The notes under the pieces: model-generated
What the model was told of the DNA's origin: nothing
Seen by the model: the letters and a program-made list of their open reading frames with translations, nothing else
Database searches by the model: none
Program-made: the position numbers and the translations under genes
Shown: positions 8,736 to 16,726 of the stretch, piece after piece
Position numbering within the stretch: position 1 is the first letter of the stretch
Layout of the letters: each line of letters opens with the position of its first letter
Origin: CAYPKG01 sp964411275
Lineage (GTDB): Bacteria; Bacillota; Clostridia; Christensenellales; CAG-138
Reading direction: 5' to 3'
DNA length: 59,749 bases
NCBI GenBank assembly: GCA_964411275.1
Contig: CAYPKG010000010.1
Coordinates: 1 to 59,749 of the forward strand

Positions 8736-10250
8736 CTATATTTCGCTAATAATGCGGTTTAGCCCCGCAATGTAGGCAAGAACGCTGGACTCCACCACGT
8801 CTGTGGAAATGCCCCGGCCCGTGGCGGCTTTGTCGCCATAGCTTACCCGCACCACCACCTCGCCCAGTGCGTCTCGCCCCTCCGTCGCGGCCTTGACCTG
8901 ATACCGCTGAAGCTCCAGCTCCATGCCGGATACCTTGTCGACAGCCGCAAACGCCGCCTCGATGGGGCCGTTGGCAACCGCCGCCTCGGTGCGGCTTTCT
9001 CCATCCCGTATTAATGTGACGGCAGCGGTGGCCTTCATCTTGTTGTTGGACACCACCTGTAAATCCTCCATGGTATAGATGGACGGCACCTCAATGATCT
9101 GCTCGCCTAAAATAGCCTCGATATCCTTGTCGTTTACAAAGCGCTTGCGATCCGCCATATCCTTGAACTTGTGAAACGCCTTGTCCATCTCTTCATCGCT
9201 AAGCCGGTACCCCAGGGACTTTGCCCGGTCCGCAAAGGCGTGCTTGCCGGAGAGCTTCCCCAGCACCACTCCCGCCCCTACAAGCCCCAAATCCTCCGCC
9301 TTCATGACCTCGTAGGTGGCGCGGTTGTTCAGCACGCCGTGCTGGTGAATGCCGCTTTCATGCAAAAAAGCGTTGGCCCCTACGATGGCCTTGCCGGGAC
9401 TGATTTCAGAATTGGCAAACGCGGCTATGAGCTTGCTGGTGCGGTATATCTGCCTGGTATCGATGTTGGTGTCGCAATGATAATAATCCTTGCGGGTTCG
9501 TAGCCCCATGACGATCTCTTCCATGGCAGCGTTGCCCGCCCGTTCGCCCATGCCGTTGATGGTGCACTCCACCTGCCGCGCGCCCCAGCGGATGGCCGCA
9601 AGGGAATTCGCCACGCCCAGGCCCAGGTCATCATGACAATGGACGCCCAGCACCACGTTTTCGATGCCCCGGACATTTTCTTTGATATCCCGAACCCACC
9701 GGCCCATTTCCTCCACCGTGGCATACCCTACCGTATCCACCATATTGATGTATTTCGCGCCTGCGGCAATGGCAGTCTCAAGAATCTGAAACAAAAACTC
9801 AGGGCGCGAACGGGTTGCGTCTTCCGGCGAAAACTGTACCTCCTCGCACAGTCCCGCCGCCAGGCGCACGGTTTCCTCCACCCTGGCAAGCACCTTTTCA
9901 GGGGCCATTTTGAGCTTATACTGCATGTGAATGTCACTAGTCGCGATAAACGTGTGAATGCGGGGCCGTGCGGCAAAGCGCAGCGCCTTTGCCGCCGCGC
10001 GCACGTCCGCCTCGTTGCAGCGGGCAAGGGAACACACCACGCTGTCCTGCACCGCCCTGGCGACGCTGACCACCGCCTCAAAATCCCCCTGGGACGCGTT
10101 GGCAAAGCCCGCCTCGATCACATCCACCCCCAGCCGCTCCAGCTGCAAGGCGATCGTGGTTTTTTCGGACACGTTTAAGTTTACGCCGGGCGTTTGCTCG
10201 CCGTCGCGCAGTGTCGTATCAAACACATAAACCCGTTCGGTCTGCTGCAA
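8736..10250 (-). CDS. leuA: 2-isopropylmalate synthase
   Basis: Condenses acetyl-CoA with 2-oxoisovalerate, the committed step of leucine synthesis. The catalytic barrel shows FDTTLRDGEQTPG at the start, the metal ligands in GVHCHDDLGLGVANS and the region ECTINGMGERAGNAAMEE. The C-terminal regulatory (leucine-binding) domain ends in GRGISTDVVESSVLAYIAGLN. About 504 residues. The start is TTG 10250, six bases after GGAGGGG; the upstream in-frame ATG (10277) lies before this site and lacks one. It stands alone with its own strong promoter. No T-box leader fits in the short gap. Confidence 0.94.
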   Translation of the reverse strand: MQQTERVYVFDTTLRDGEQTPGVNLNVSEKTTIALQLERLGVDVIEAGFANASQGDFEAVVSVARAVQDSVVCSLARCNEADVRAAAKALRFAARPRIHTFIATSDIHMQYKLKMAPEKVLARVEETVRLAAGLCEEVQFSPEDATRSRPEFLFQILETAIAAGAKYINMVDTVGYATVEEMGRWVRDIKENVRGIENVVLGVHCHDDLGLGVANSLAAIRWGARQVECTINGMGERAGNAAMEEIVMGLRTRKDYYHCDTNIDTRQIYRTSKLIAAFANSEISPGKAIVGANAFLHESGIHQHGVLNNRATYEVMKAEDLGLVGAGVVLGKLSGKHAFADRAKSLGYRLSDEEMDKAFHKFKDMADRKRFVNDKDIEAILGEQIIEVPSIYTMEDLQVVSNNKMKATAAVTLIRDGESRTEAAVANGPIEAAFAAVDKVSGMELELQRYQVKAATEGRDALGEVVVRVSYGDKAATGRGISTDVVESSVLAYIAGLNRIISEI

Positions 10251-10291
10251 TTTGTCCCCTCCATCATTATATAACAATGTGAAATGCCCGC

Positions 10292-10321
10292 ATTATACGG
10301 CATCATCGTGGTATTTGTCAA
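10292..10321 (-). promoter_or_regulatory. Strong sigma-A promoter of leuA
   Basis: Minus strand TTGACA (10316-10321), 18-base spacer, TATAAT (10292-10297): both boxes match consensus exactly. The -35 box lies just after the stop codon of the NagB-like gene. Confidence 0.82.
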
Positions 10322-10325
10322 GTGG

Positions 10326-11054
10326 CTACAGCCGGGAAGCGGCCGCCTCGTCAAGCAAAAATATGGTGTTGGGATGCAGCTGCAATATGCTGGCCGGCAC
10401 GGCAGGGGCAATCGGCCCGTTGATCATTTTGGCAACCACATCCGCTACCCCTGCGCCCAGGGCCAAAACCACGATCTTTTTCGCGCTCAATAATGTGCTC
10501 ATCCCCAGCGTAATCGCCCGGGGCGGGCCGCTAAGCGTAATGTCGGCAAAATAAGCCATGTTCTCTTCCACGGTGCTTTGGGACAGGGTGGACACATGGG
10601 TAAGCGGCGTAAACTCCCGGTTCGGCTCGTTAAAGGCCAGGTGGCCGTTTCTGCCCACGCTCAAAAGCGCCGTGTCGATCCCGCCAAGCCCCATCACCAG
10701 CTCCTCATATTTGGTACAGGCCGCCGCGAGATCCTGGGCACAGCTGTCCGGCATATGGATGTTTTCCCGCTTCGCATTGACTTTACTGTAAAGATAATGG
10801 CTGAGAAAGCCGTTCAGACTGCGGTTGAGATCGGGACGAAAGCCCACAAATTCGCTGACATGCAGTGTATGCAAATCGCTCCAGTCCAACAGGCCTGATC
10901 CGGTCATGCCGCACAGCCTTGCATACACGCCCTCCAGCATATTCCCGGCAGGCAGGCCAAGAACCATGTCCGGCTTTTCAATGATCTGCGCCGCCACCAG
11001 GGTGGCTGCCGCGGCGCTGGCCGCGCTCATATCCCGATACACCAGTATGCTCAT
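10326..11054 (-). CDS. NagB-family (glucosamine-6-phosphate deaminase-like) protein with altered catalytic residues
   Basis: The fold is clear: VLGLPAGNM, LHTLHVSEFVGF, LSVGRNGHLAFNEP and SILQLHPNTIFLLDEAA align with NagB without gaps (offset 5 from the E. coli protein). However, the two catalytic aspartates are gone: D72 of E. coli NagB is serine (S67, HVSEF) and D141 is asparagine (N136, GRNGHLAF). H138 and E143 are kept. The sugar-phosphate loop PTGGTP reads PAGNML. It may be a different isomerase/lactonase-like enzyme or a sugar-phosphate sensor. ATG 11054 follows GGGAG by 7 bases. It lies 63 bases behind an alpha/beta hydrolase. Confidence 0.82.
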   Translation of the reverse strand: MSILVYRDMSAASAAAATLVAAQIIEKPDMVLGLPAGNMLEGVYARLCGMTGSGLLDWSDLHTLHVSEFVGFRPDLNRSLNGFLSHYLYSKVNAKRENIHMPDSCAQDLAAACTKYEELVMGLGGIDTALLSVGRNGHLAFNEPNREFTPLTHVSTLSQSTVEENMAYFADITLSGPPRAITLGMSTLLSAKKIVVLALGAGVADVVAKMINGPIAPAVPASILQLHPNTIFLLDEAAASRL

Positions 11055-11117
11055 CAATTTTCTCCCTTCTTCCGCCGCGTACACGGCGGAGCCCAATGCG
11101 AGGCTTCGCCCCGCAGT

Positions 11118-12044
11118 TTATGCCAAAACTTCCTCAAGAAAGGAAAGCGTATCGCGATACACTTCCTCGCGATTGATCTCATTTAGCATTTCGTGCCGTC
11201 CGCCGGGGTACAGCCGCAGCGTGGGCGAATGCCCCGTGTCTTCGAGCCAGTCAAACACCTGTTTGACGCCCTTGCCGCAATTGCCTACCGGGTCGCAATC
11301 CCCGGAAAAAAGCAATATCGGCACGTTAGGCACCTTTTTAGCCCATTCGGGGCCGTCAATCTCTGTGAGGCCGTCAAACAAATCCAGCATCGCCTCCGCC
11401 GTGAACACAAATCCGCACAAGGGGTCCGCCACATACAGATCCACCTCCCGCGTATCCCGGGAAAGCCAGTCGCTGTCAGTGCGGGCGGGCTTGAATTTCT
11501 TGTTGTAGCTGCCAAATGCCAGCCGGTTCAATAGGGTGCTGGGCTGCATCGGCCCGTTTCTTCTCTTTTCCCACCGCGCCACTAGCCGCCCTGGGGCAAT
11601 GGCCGGGTTTGCGCCCGCGGTGCCGGAGAATACAAAGGCCGCAATTCCTTCGCCGCACCTTGCGGCATAGGTTCTCGCCAGGAAGGAGCCCATGGAGTGT
11701 CCCATTAAAATATAAGGGATATCCGGATATTCGGCGGACATCATGGCATGCACCGTGCGCATGTCCGCAATCAGCGAGCTCCATCCGTCGTGCTCTGCGA
11801 AGTATCCCTGGTGCGCCGCATCCGGCATGCTTTTGCCGTGCCCCGCATGATCGTTGGCAACCAGCAAAATGCCGTGTTCGTTCAAAAACCCGCCAAAGCC
11901 CTCGTACCGGTCAACATGCTCCGCCATACCATGGGCAAGCTGCACCACCGCCCTGGGCGCAACCGCCGTCTGCCAGACCCGCGTATATATCTCGCCCTGT
12001 CCCGTTGCTGAGGCAAACCTGAATTCACGTTTCGTTCCTTCCAT
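11118..12044 (-). CDS. Alpha/beta hydrolase, monoacylglycerol-lipase-like
   Basis: A serine hydrolase of the Hydrolase_4 (lysophospholipase) type. Motifs in order: VVQLAHGMAEH with the oxyanion region, ANDHAGHGKS, the nucleophile elbow LMGHSMGSF, the acid in LFSGDCDPVG and the histidine in GGRHEMLNE. About 308 residues, cytosolic (no signal peptide). ATG 12044 follows GGGAGGG by 6 bases, so the eight codons upstream are not used. Likely cleaves a lipid or ester; the exact substrate cannot be read from sequence. Confidence 0.86.
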   Translation of the reverse strand: MEGTKREFRFASATGQGEIYTRVWQTAVAPRAVVQLAHGMAEHVDRYEGFGGFLNEHGILLVANDHAGHGKSMPDAAHQGYFAEHDGWSSLIADMRTVHAMMSAEYPDIPYILMGHSMGSFLARTYAARCGEGIAAFVFSGTAGANPAIAPGRLVARWEKRRNGPMQPSTLLNRLAFGSYNKKFKPARTDSDWLSRDTREVDLYVADPLCGFVFTAEAMLDLFDGLTEIDGPEWAKKVPNVPILLFSGDCDPVGNCGKGVKQVFDWLEDTGHSPTLRLYPGGRHEMLNEINREEVYRDTLSFLEEVLA

Positions 12045-12079
12045 CGCGATCCCTCCCAAGCTTAGCAAAAATTAAGAAC

Positions 12080-12088
12080 ATTATACCA
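12080..12088 (-). promoter_or_regulatory. Extended -10 promoter for the hydrolase gene
   Basis: Minus-strand TGGTATAAT fits the extended -10 form (TGnTATAAT), 36 bases before the hydrolase start; no good -35 box. It abuts the hairpin at 12088-12112. Confidence 0.5.
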
Positions 12089-12112
12089 TAATAGCCGCAA
12101 AACGGCTATTAT
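12088..12112. repeat. Perfect 10-bp hairpin beside the hydrolase promoter
   Basis: ATAATAGCCG, loop CAAAA, CGGCTATTAT. It lies upstream of the extended -10 box and could be an operator; no T-tract follows on either strand. Confidence 0.6.
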
Positions 12113-12120
12113 ACCGTAGG

Positions 12121-12379
12121 CCATCGGCAAAGTAGGTGGCAGAATGCTTCGCCATTTTGCCCCTTCAAAAAATGTAATGGTTGGAGTGAAATCCGTCAAA
12201 ATCAGCGACACACCCCAGGGTGCCCTCTCTTGCCGCGTTGCGGCAATTCACCTTGTGCGCGGTGATTTTGACACCTTGCATGGAGCAAGACCGACAGACG
12301 ATGCAATCGTCCGAGGTCGCAGCTGCATGGACAACCCACCGCAGTGACCCCATCGACAAAGCCTTGGCTTTGTCGATGG
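12121..12379. repeat. Palindrome-bounded, highly folded intergenic element (MITE-like or structured RNA)
   Basis: The left end (12121-12132, CCATCGGCAAAG) matches 11 of 12 bases of the inverted complement of the right end (CTTTGTCGATGG, ending 12379). Inside are nested stems: GTCAAAATCA (12195-12204) pairs with TGATTTTGAC (12263-12272), enclosing CACCC-CA-GGGTG (12211-12222) and TTGCCGC-GTT-GCGGCAA (12230-12246); CTTGC-ATGGA-GCAAG (12275-12289) follows. Together this looks like a multi-branched fold. Small open frames on both strands cross it, but none has a ribosome binding site or family features. The rest of 12113-12557 holds only the LysR promoter. Confidence 0.6.
12350..12379. repeat. 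Dispersed palindrome, copy 1
   Basis: A 30-bp imperfect palindrome: CCATCGACAAAGCC, TT, GGCTTTGTCGATGG. Related copies lie at 16691-16720 and 53271-53300. This copy forms the right end of the larger folded element. Confidence 0.85.
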
Positions 12380-12471
12380 ACTAGATTATACCATATTATC
12401 CCTTGCTGTACACCTGTTTAGTCCCCGGCTTCCATCCCCCTCGCGCAGAGAATATATATTAGCTCTGCTTA

Positions 12472-12500
12472 TTGCAAATGCGGCTTTATTGCTTTATAAT
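12472..12500 (+). promoter_or_regulatory. Promoter of the LysR regulator gene
   Basis: TTGCAA (12472-12477), 17-base spacer, TATAAT (12495-12500), 58 bases before the GTG start. Confidence 0.7.
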
Positions 12501-12557
12501 GAGGTAACGTTATAATATTTTCTCACGTATTCCAATCTTTTGATAAGGGGAGATTAT

Positions 12558-13475
12558 GTGTCAGCTGATTTAGAATTGTATCGTGTTTTTTGTACCGTCG
12601 CCCGCTGCGGCAGTCTTTCTCACGCGGCACGGGAACTGTATATCAGCCAGCCCGCCGTCAGCCAGGCAATGCGCCGTTTGGAGGACAGCTTGGGCTGTTC
12701 CTTATTTACCCGCACAAGCCGGGGCATCACCCTCACAAGTGAGGGCCGCATGCTGTATGGCTATGCCGATAAGGCCGTCAACCTGGTTACCGCCGCGGAG
12801 GACAAGCTTAACCGCATGCGCACATTGCAGTCAGGCGGCTTGATGATCGGCGCAAGCGACACGCTTTGCCAATTCTTTCTTCTGCCGTATCTGGAGCGTT
12901 TTCACGCGGAATATCCCGAGGTTCAACTCCAAGTCACCAATCGCACCACCCCTGAAACGGTGGAGCTGTTAAAGATCGGCAAGGTGGACATCGCGCTTGT
13001 AAACCTGCCGGTGGAGGACAGCGCACTTTGCGTGCGGGAATGCCTGGATGTCCATGACGTATTCGTCGCGGCGGAACGTTTCAACCACCTGAAAGGCGAA
13101 AAAGTCCCCATGGACGTCGTGGCAAGAGAACCCCTTGTGCTGTTGGAGCAGGCCTCCAACTCCAGAAAATATTTAGATGACTTCGCCGCCCAAAGCGGCG
13201 TGACGCTGCATCCGGAAATCGAGCTTGGGGCCCACAGCCTGCTGGTGCAGTTTGCCCGCATCGGCCTGGGCATCGCGTGCGTAACGGTAGAGTTTGCCAA
13301 AGACGCCCTTCGTAGCGGCGAGCTGTTTGAGATCGAGCTGGAAACCCCCATGCCGCCCCGCGCCATCGGCCTTATTTCCCTGGACGGCGTACCGCTGTCC
13401 GCAGCCGCGCAGCGCTTCATAGAAATCGTCATGGACACTCCCCACGAAGAGGTAGAAGCTTCCAATCAGCAATAA
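12558..13475 (+). CDS. LysR-family transcriptional regulator
   Basis: N-terminal winged helix-turn-helix, residues about 1-60 (LELYRVFCTVARCGSLSHAA, then SQPAVSQAMRRLEDSLGCSLF), a linker helix, and a two-lobed effector domain from about residue 90 (GGLMIGASDTLCQFFLLPYL). About 305 residues, the usual size. The start is GTG 12558, preceded by AAGGGGAG with 5-base spacing; an in-frame TTG at 12540 lies before that site. The ligand is unknown. The upstream gap contains the folded element and the divergent hydrolase gene, a possible target under the usual LysR arrangement. Confidence 0.92.
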   Translation: MSADLELYRVFCTVARCGSLSHAARELYISQPAVSQAMRRLEDSLGCSLFTRTSRGITLTSEGRMLYGYADKAVNLVTAAEDKLNRMRTLQSGGLMIGASDTLCQFFLLPYLERFHAEYPEVQLQVTNRTTPETVELLKIGKVDIALVNLPVEDSALCVRECLDVHDVFVAAERFNHLKGEKVPMDVVAREPLVLLEQASNSRKYLDDFAAQSGVTLHPEIELGAHSLLVQFARIGLGIACVTVEFAKDALRSGELFEIELETPMPPRAIGLISLDGVPLSAAAQRFIEIVMDTPHEEVEASNQQ

Positions 13476-13485
13476 ATTCAGTAAT

Positions 13486-13527
13486 AAAAAAGACTGTCCC
13501 GTTTTTTATGCCGGGGCAGTTTTTTTG
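13486..13527 (+). terminator. Terminator after the LysR gene
   Basis: ACTGTCCCG pairs with CCGGGGCAGT (one G-T wobble), followed by seven T. The upstream A-run suggests it also serves the convergent VanW gene. Confidence 0.85.
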
Positions 13528-13577
13528 TGTCTTGGCCTCCCATATGACAGCTGCCGTTCAAGAAAATCATATGCCGT

Positions 13578-14942
13578 TCACTCTGATCCGTAGTATAAAT
13601 CCGCCGAAACATAAGTGATCCCCTGGATAGAGCGGTATTTGTCCTCATATGCCTTATCCTTTTTGATGCGATTGCCGTCAGCGTCATAGTATTCCTTATA
13701 TGTCACGCTGGTGCGCCCGGTGCGCTCCTCCCGCTCCACCCTGCTGGTAGCGTAGGGGAGGCTCTCGTCCAGCAGCGTCTTTGTGCCTAGCTTGGGCAGC
13801 CTGCCCGTAGCTTTGGAGGATATTTGAATGGTCATGCCGTTTGGAAGCGGCCGCCCGTATATGGACACCACGAGGGTTTTATTCTCCGTCGTATGCGCGG
13901 CTACCACGATCTCGCTGTCTCCAGAGTTGACGAATTTGAAGTTGGGCCCGCCGGTGCTGATTGTGGCGTCCCTTCCGATGTCTACATATGACAGCGGCCA
14001 GCTGTGAGGCCGCCTCTCGGTAATCGTGAGATCCGCCATCATCACCGCGTTAAACAAGGTGCTGCTCACCTGGCAAACGCCTCCGCCGTACTCCTGTTCA
14101 TACTTGCCCTCCCGGATGCCGGCCGCCAGCTTCCAGCCGGTTTCGCCGTATCGGGGGCCGAGTACGGCGTTGGTGTCAAACTCCTCTCCGGGTTTCACCA
14201 CAGTTGCGTCAATGAGGCCGGCAGCCTTCTTGATGTTATGTACCCTCCCGGCGGCATTGTGGGGGGATTTTGCATAGGATGTTTCAAACGTAGAAACCTG
14301 CTGGTGATCCGCCATGGCCTGCTCGACGGTATACCCGGGCTGCACCGGGGCCCAGGGCAAGGCAAGCTCTCCGTCCGCTTCTTTTTCAATTGCGGATGCC
14401 AGGGCGTCCAGCACGTCCTCCGGGCTAACCGCACGGCCTGCTTCGGACTGTGTATAGGTAAACATGCCCTTGGCGCTTCTGTCAAATTTTGCTGTGGCGT
14501 TGACTGGCGGCAGATAAAAGGCTTCCGCGATCTCCTGTGCCCGCCCCCGCATGGCTTCCCGGTCAAGACGCCGGGTCACTGAAAGCGCCCGCTCCTCCTG
14601 GCCGATGGGGCGGTATTGGGTCAGATAGCTGGCCTGGCGCACAGCATTGTCCACATCGATCAACACTGGCAATTCCTCCCCGGCAACGTTCACGCTCCCC
14701 GCCTCAGGTTGCCCCGCCAGGAGCAGGGTATATGACATTTCCTGTATTGAAGTGCGGGCCGCCTGCTCCACCACGATTTGCGCCTCCCCTACCCGCATGC
14801 GGGAAACGTCCACGCCTTCAATGCGCACGTACTCTCCCAGGCGAAAATCCGCCTCCGGTACGCTCCCTTCTGGCACGGCCATGCAGCCGGTACAAACCAG
14901 CAATAAAAAAGCCAGTATATGATTAATCAATGCTCTGCGCAC
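13578..14942 (-). CDS. VanW-family envelope protein (putative lipoprotein)
   Basis: An N-terminal hydrophobic segment ending CTGC (a weak lipobox) exports or anchors the protein. Residues about 35-200 resemble a PG_binding_4-like region. The VanW domain follows: TVVKPGEEFDTNAVLGPR, GGGVCQVSSTLFNAVM, RRPHSWPLSYV and GGPNFKFVN are all typical. The last 90 residues look G5-like. About 454 residues. The start is GTG 14942 with GAGGTG 8 bases upstream. VanW-type proteins occur widely in spore formers and are tied to the cell wall; they do not by themselves give vancomycin resistance. Confidence 0.88.
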   Translation of the reverse strand: MRRALINHILAFLLLVCTGCMAVPEGSVPEADFRLGEYVRIEGVDVSRMRVGEAQIVVEQAARTSIQEMSYTLLLAGQPEAGSVNVAGEELPVLIDVDNAVRQASYLTQYRPIGQEERALSVTRRLDREAMRGRAQEIAEAFYLPPVNATAKFDRSAKGMFTYTQSEAGRAVSPEDVLDALASAIEKEADGELALPWAPVQPGYTVEQAMADHQQVSTFETSYAKSPHNAAGRVHNIKKAAGLIDATVVKPGEEFDTNAVLGPRYGETGWKLAAGIREGKYEQEYGGGVCQVSSTLFNAVMMADLTITERRPHSWPLSYVDIGRDATISTGGPNFKFVNSGDSEIVVAAHTTENKTLVVSIYGRPLPNGMTIQISSKATGRLPKLGTKTLLDESLPYATSRVEREERTGRTSVTYKEYYDADGNRIKKDKAYEDKYRSIQGITYVSADLYYGSE

Positions 14943-15101
14943 GCTGTATTCACCTCATATTTGTGTTAAAAAACGCCGCTGCCTTGGACTTTGTCCATCG
15001 TCTGTTATTTTCTCTATCTATTAGCATGTCTTTTGCGCCGGCAAATATGTTGGCAAATGCTGCTGTCCAATTCCATTTTTTTATCATTTCTTAACAAATG
15101 A

Positions 15102-15130
15102 TTGATAACAGCATTGAAATCACGTATAAT
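15102..15130 (+). promoter_or_regulatory. Promoter of the amino-acid symporter gene
   Basis: TTGATA (15102-15107), 17-base spacer, TATAAT (15125-15130), about 46 bases before the chosen start. Confidence 0.75.
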
Positions 15131-15175
15131 TCGGTATGTTAATTACGTTTGCTTGGTTCTGGGGAGAGTACTTGT

Positions 15176-16621
15176 ATGAGGGAGGGGTTATATTTGGAAG
15201 GTTTTTTAGAAACTGTCGCCCGGGTAAACGATTGGGTTAACTCAAACATCGCGTGGGGTGTGCCCATGCTGATCCTGCTGGTCGGCACAGGTGTTTACCT
15301 CACCATTCGCACCGGCGCATTCCAGTTCGCGAAGTTCGGACACGCCATGAAAAATACCATCGGCAAAATCGGCGAAAAACAGGTGGCCACCGACAAAGGC
15401 TCCATTACGCCGTTCCAGGCGGTGACAACCGCCCTGGCAGCAACCGTAGGCACAGGCAATATCGCGGGCGTTGCCGGCGCCATCGCCGCAGGCGGTCCAG
15501 GGGCCGTGTTCTGGATGTGGGTTTCCGCCCTGTTCGGCATGGCGACCAAGTACGCGGAGGTGGTCCTTGCGGTCCGGTATCGGGAGCGGAATGTAAAGGG
15601 CGACTGGGTCGGCGGGCCCATGTACTATATCAGCAACGGGTTAGGGAAAAATTGGAAATTGCTGGCGGTTATTTTCTGTGTGTTCGGCGGGCTGGCCAGC
15701 TTCGGGATCGGCAACATCGCCCAAATCAATACAATCGCAGGCTCCGTATTTGGCGCGATCAACACCGTAAGCGCAGGCGCGGCGGCGGCAAGCGAAACGG
15801 TGATTAAAACACTCATCGGCATCGTCATCGCTTTTATCGTGGCGCTGGTCGCCATCGGCGGCGTCAGGCGTATCGGCCAGGTTACGGAGAAGCTGGTGCC
15901 CTTCATGAGTGTGCTCTACATCATCGGCTCTCTCGTGATCATATTTGCCAACATCGGCAATATCGGCCCGGCGCTGGGCTCCATCTTTAAGGGCGCGTTT
16001 AATCCCCAAGCCGTTGTGGGCGGCATCGTCGGCGTCAGCATTCGCACGGCTATGACAAAGGGCGTGGCCCGGGGCTGCTTCTCCAACGAAGCCGGGTTGG
16101 GTTCCGCCCCCATCGCCCATGCGGCCACCAGCCTCAAAAACCCCGTGAAGCAAGGCCTGTATGGCATTTTCGAGGTGTTTGTGGACACCATTGTCATCTG
16201 TACCCTCACCGCCCTTACCATACTCATCAGCGGCATCGCCATCCCGTATGGCGGGAGTGCCGGCGCAGAGCTGACCACCGCGGCCTTTACCACCACATTC
16301 GCAGGCTGGCTTCCAAGCGTGTTTGTGGCCATCGCCATACTGCTCTTCGCCACCTCCACAATACTAAGCTGGTCGCTTTATGGCGCGCGCTGCGCGGAAT
16401 ACCTGTTCGGGCCAAAAAGCATTCTGCCGTATCAGGTTCTGTTCGTGATCGTGGTGGTGCTGGGTTCCACCATGGAGCTCAAGCTGGCGTGGGATATTTC
16501 GGATACCCTCAATGGCCTGATGGCGCTGCCCAACCTGATCGCGCTCATCGGCCTTTCCGGCGTGGTTTACAAGCTGACCGCGGAATATAAGGCGGGACTG
16601 AAGCTCAACAAAACAAAATAA
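15176..16621 (+). CDS. Alanine/glycine:cation (sodium) symporter, AgcS family
   Basis: Imports alanine or glycine with sodium across the membrane. About ten hydrophobic segments are visible. Family signatures are PMLILLVGTGVYLTIRTG, FQAVTTALAATVGTGNIAGV with the substrate-binding GTGN, GPGAVFWMW and FSNEAGLGSAPIAHAA. ATG 15176 has GGGGAG nine bases upstream. TTG 15194 has an even better site (GGAGGGG, 6-base spacing) and would start at the point where most relatives begin (LEGFLETV), so the true start is one of these. 481 residues with the ATG start. Confidence 0.93.
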   Translation: MREGLYLEGFLETVARVNDWVNSNIAWGVPMLILLVGTGVYLTIRTGAFQFAKFGHAMKNTIGKIGEKQVATDKGSITPFQAVTTALAATVGTGNIAGVAGAIAAGGPGAVFWMWVSALFGMATKYAEVVLAVRYRERNVKGDWVGGPMYYISNGLGKNWKLLAVIFCVFGGLASFGIGNIAQINTIAGSVFGAINTVSAGAAAASETVIKTLIGIVIAFIVALVAIGGVRRIGQVTEKLVPFMSVLYIIGSLVIIFANIGNIGPALGSIFKGAFNPQAVVGGIVGVSIRTAMTKGVARGCFSNEAGLGSAPIAHAATSLKNPVKQGLYGIFEVFVDTIVICTLTALTILISGIAIPYGGSAGAELTTAAFTTTFAGWLPSVFVAIAILLFATSTILSWSLYGARCAEYLFGPKSILPYQVLFVIVVVLGSTMELKLAWDISDTLNGLMALPNLIALIGLSGVVYKLTAEYKAGLKLNKTK

Positions 16622-16651
16622 CTACGCAATATTGCAACACATGCAAACAAA

Positions 16652-16686
16652 GCCATAAAAAAGCGCCACAGGCGCTTTTTTATGGC
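16652..16686 (+). terminator. Bidirectional terminator between symporter and kdpE-like gene
   Basis: A 16-bp perfect stem containing GCGCC-ACA-GGCGC flanked by A- and T-tracts, usable by both convergent genes. Confidence 0.9.
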
Positions 16687-16690
16687 CAGA

Positions 16691-16720
16691 CCGTCAACAA
16701 AGCCTTGGCTTTGCCGATGG
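16691..16720. repeat. Dispersed palindrome, copy 2
   Basis: CCGTCAACAAAGCC, TT, GGCTTTGCCGATGG: the same 30-bp palindrome as at 12350 with a few changes, placed between the terminator and the 3' end of the kdpE-like gene. Confidence 0.8.
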
Positions 16721-16726
16721 CCGGTC

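Noticed and set aside
10251..10325. T-box or leader peptide attenuator before leuA
   Set aside because: Fewer than 50 bases separate the -10 box from the start; no specifier stem fits.
12144..12359. Two small open frames, one on each strand, inside the folded element
   Set aside because: They lie across strong inverted repeats, lack ribosome binding sites and overlap each other; better explained as by-products of a structured repeat.
13578..14942. Vancomycin-resistance gene
   Set aside because: VanW-domain proteins are widespread in spore formers; no vanHAX or related ligase genes are present.
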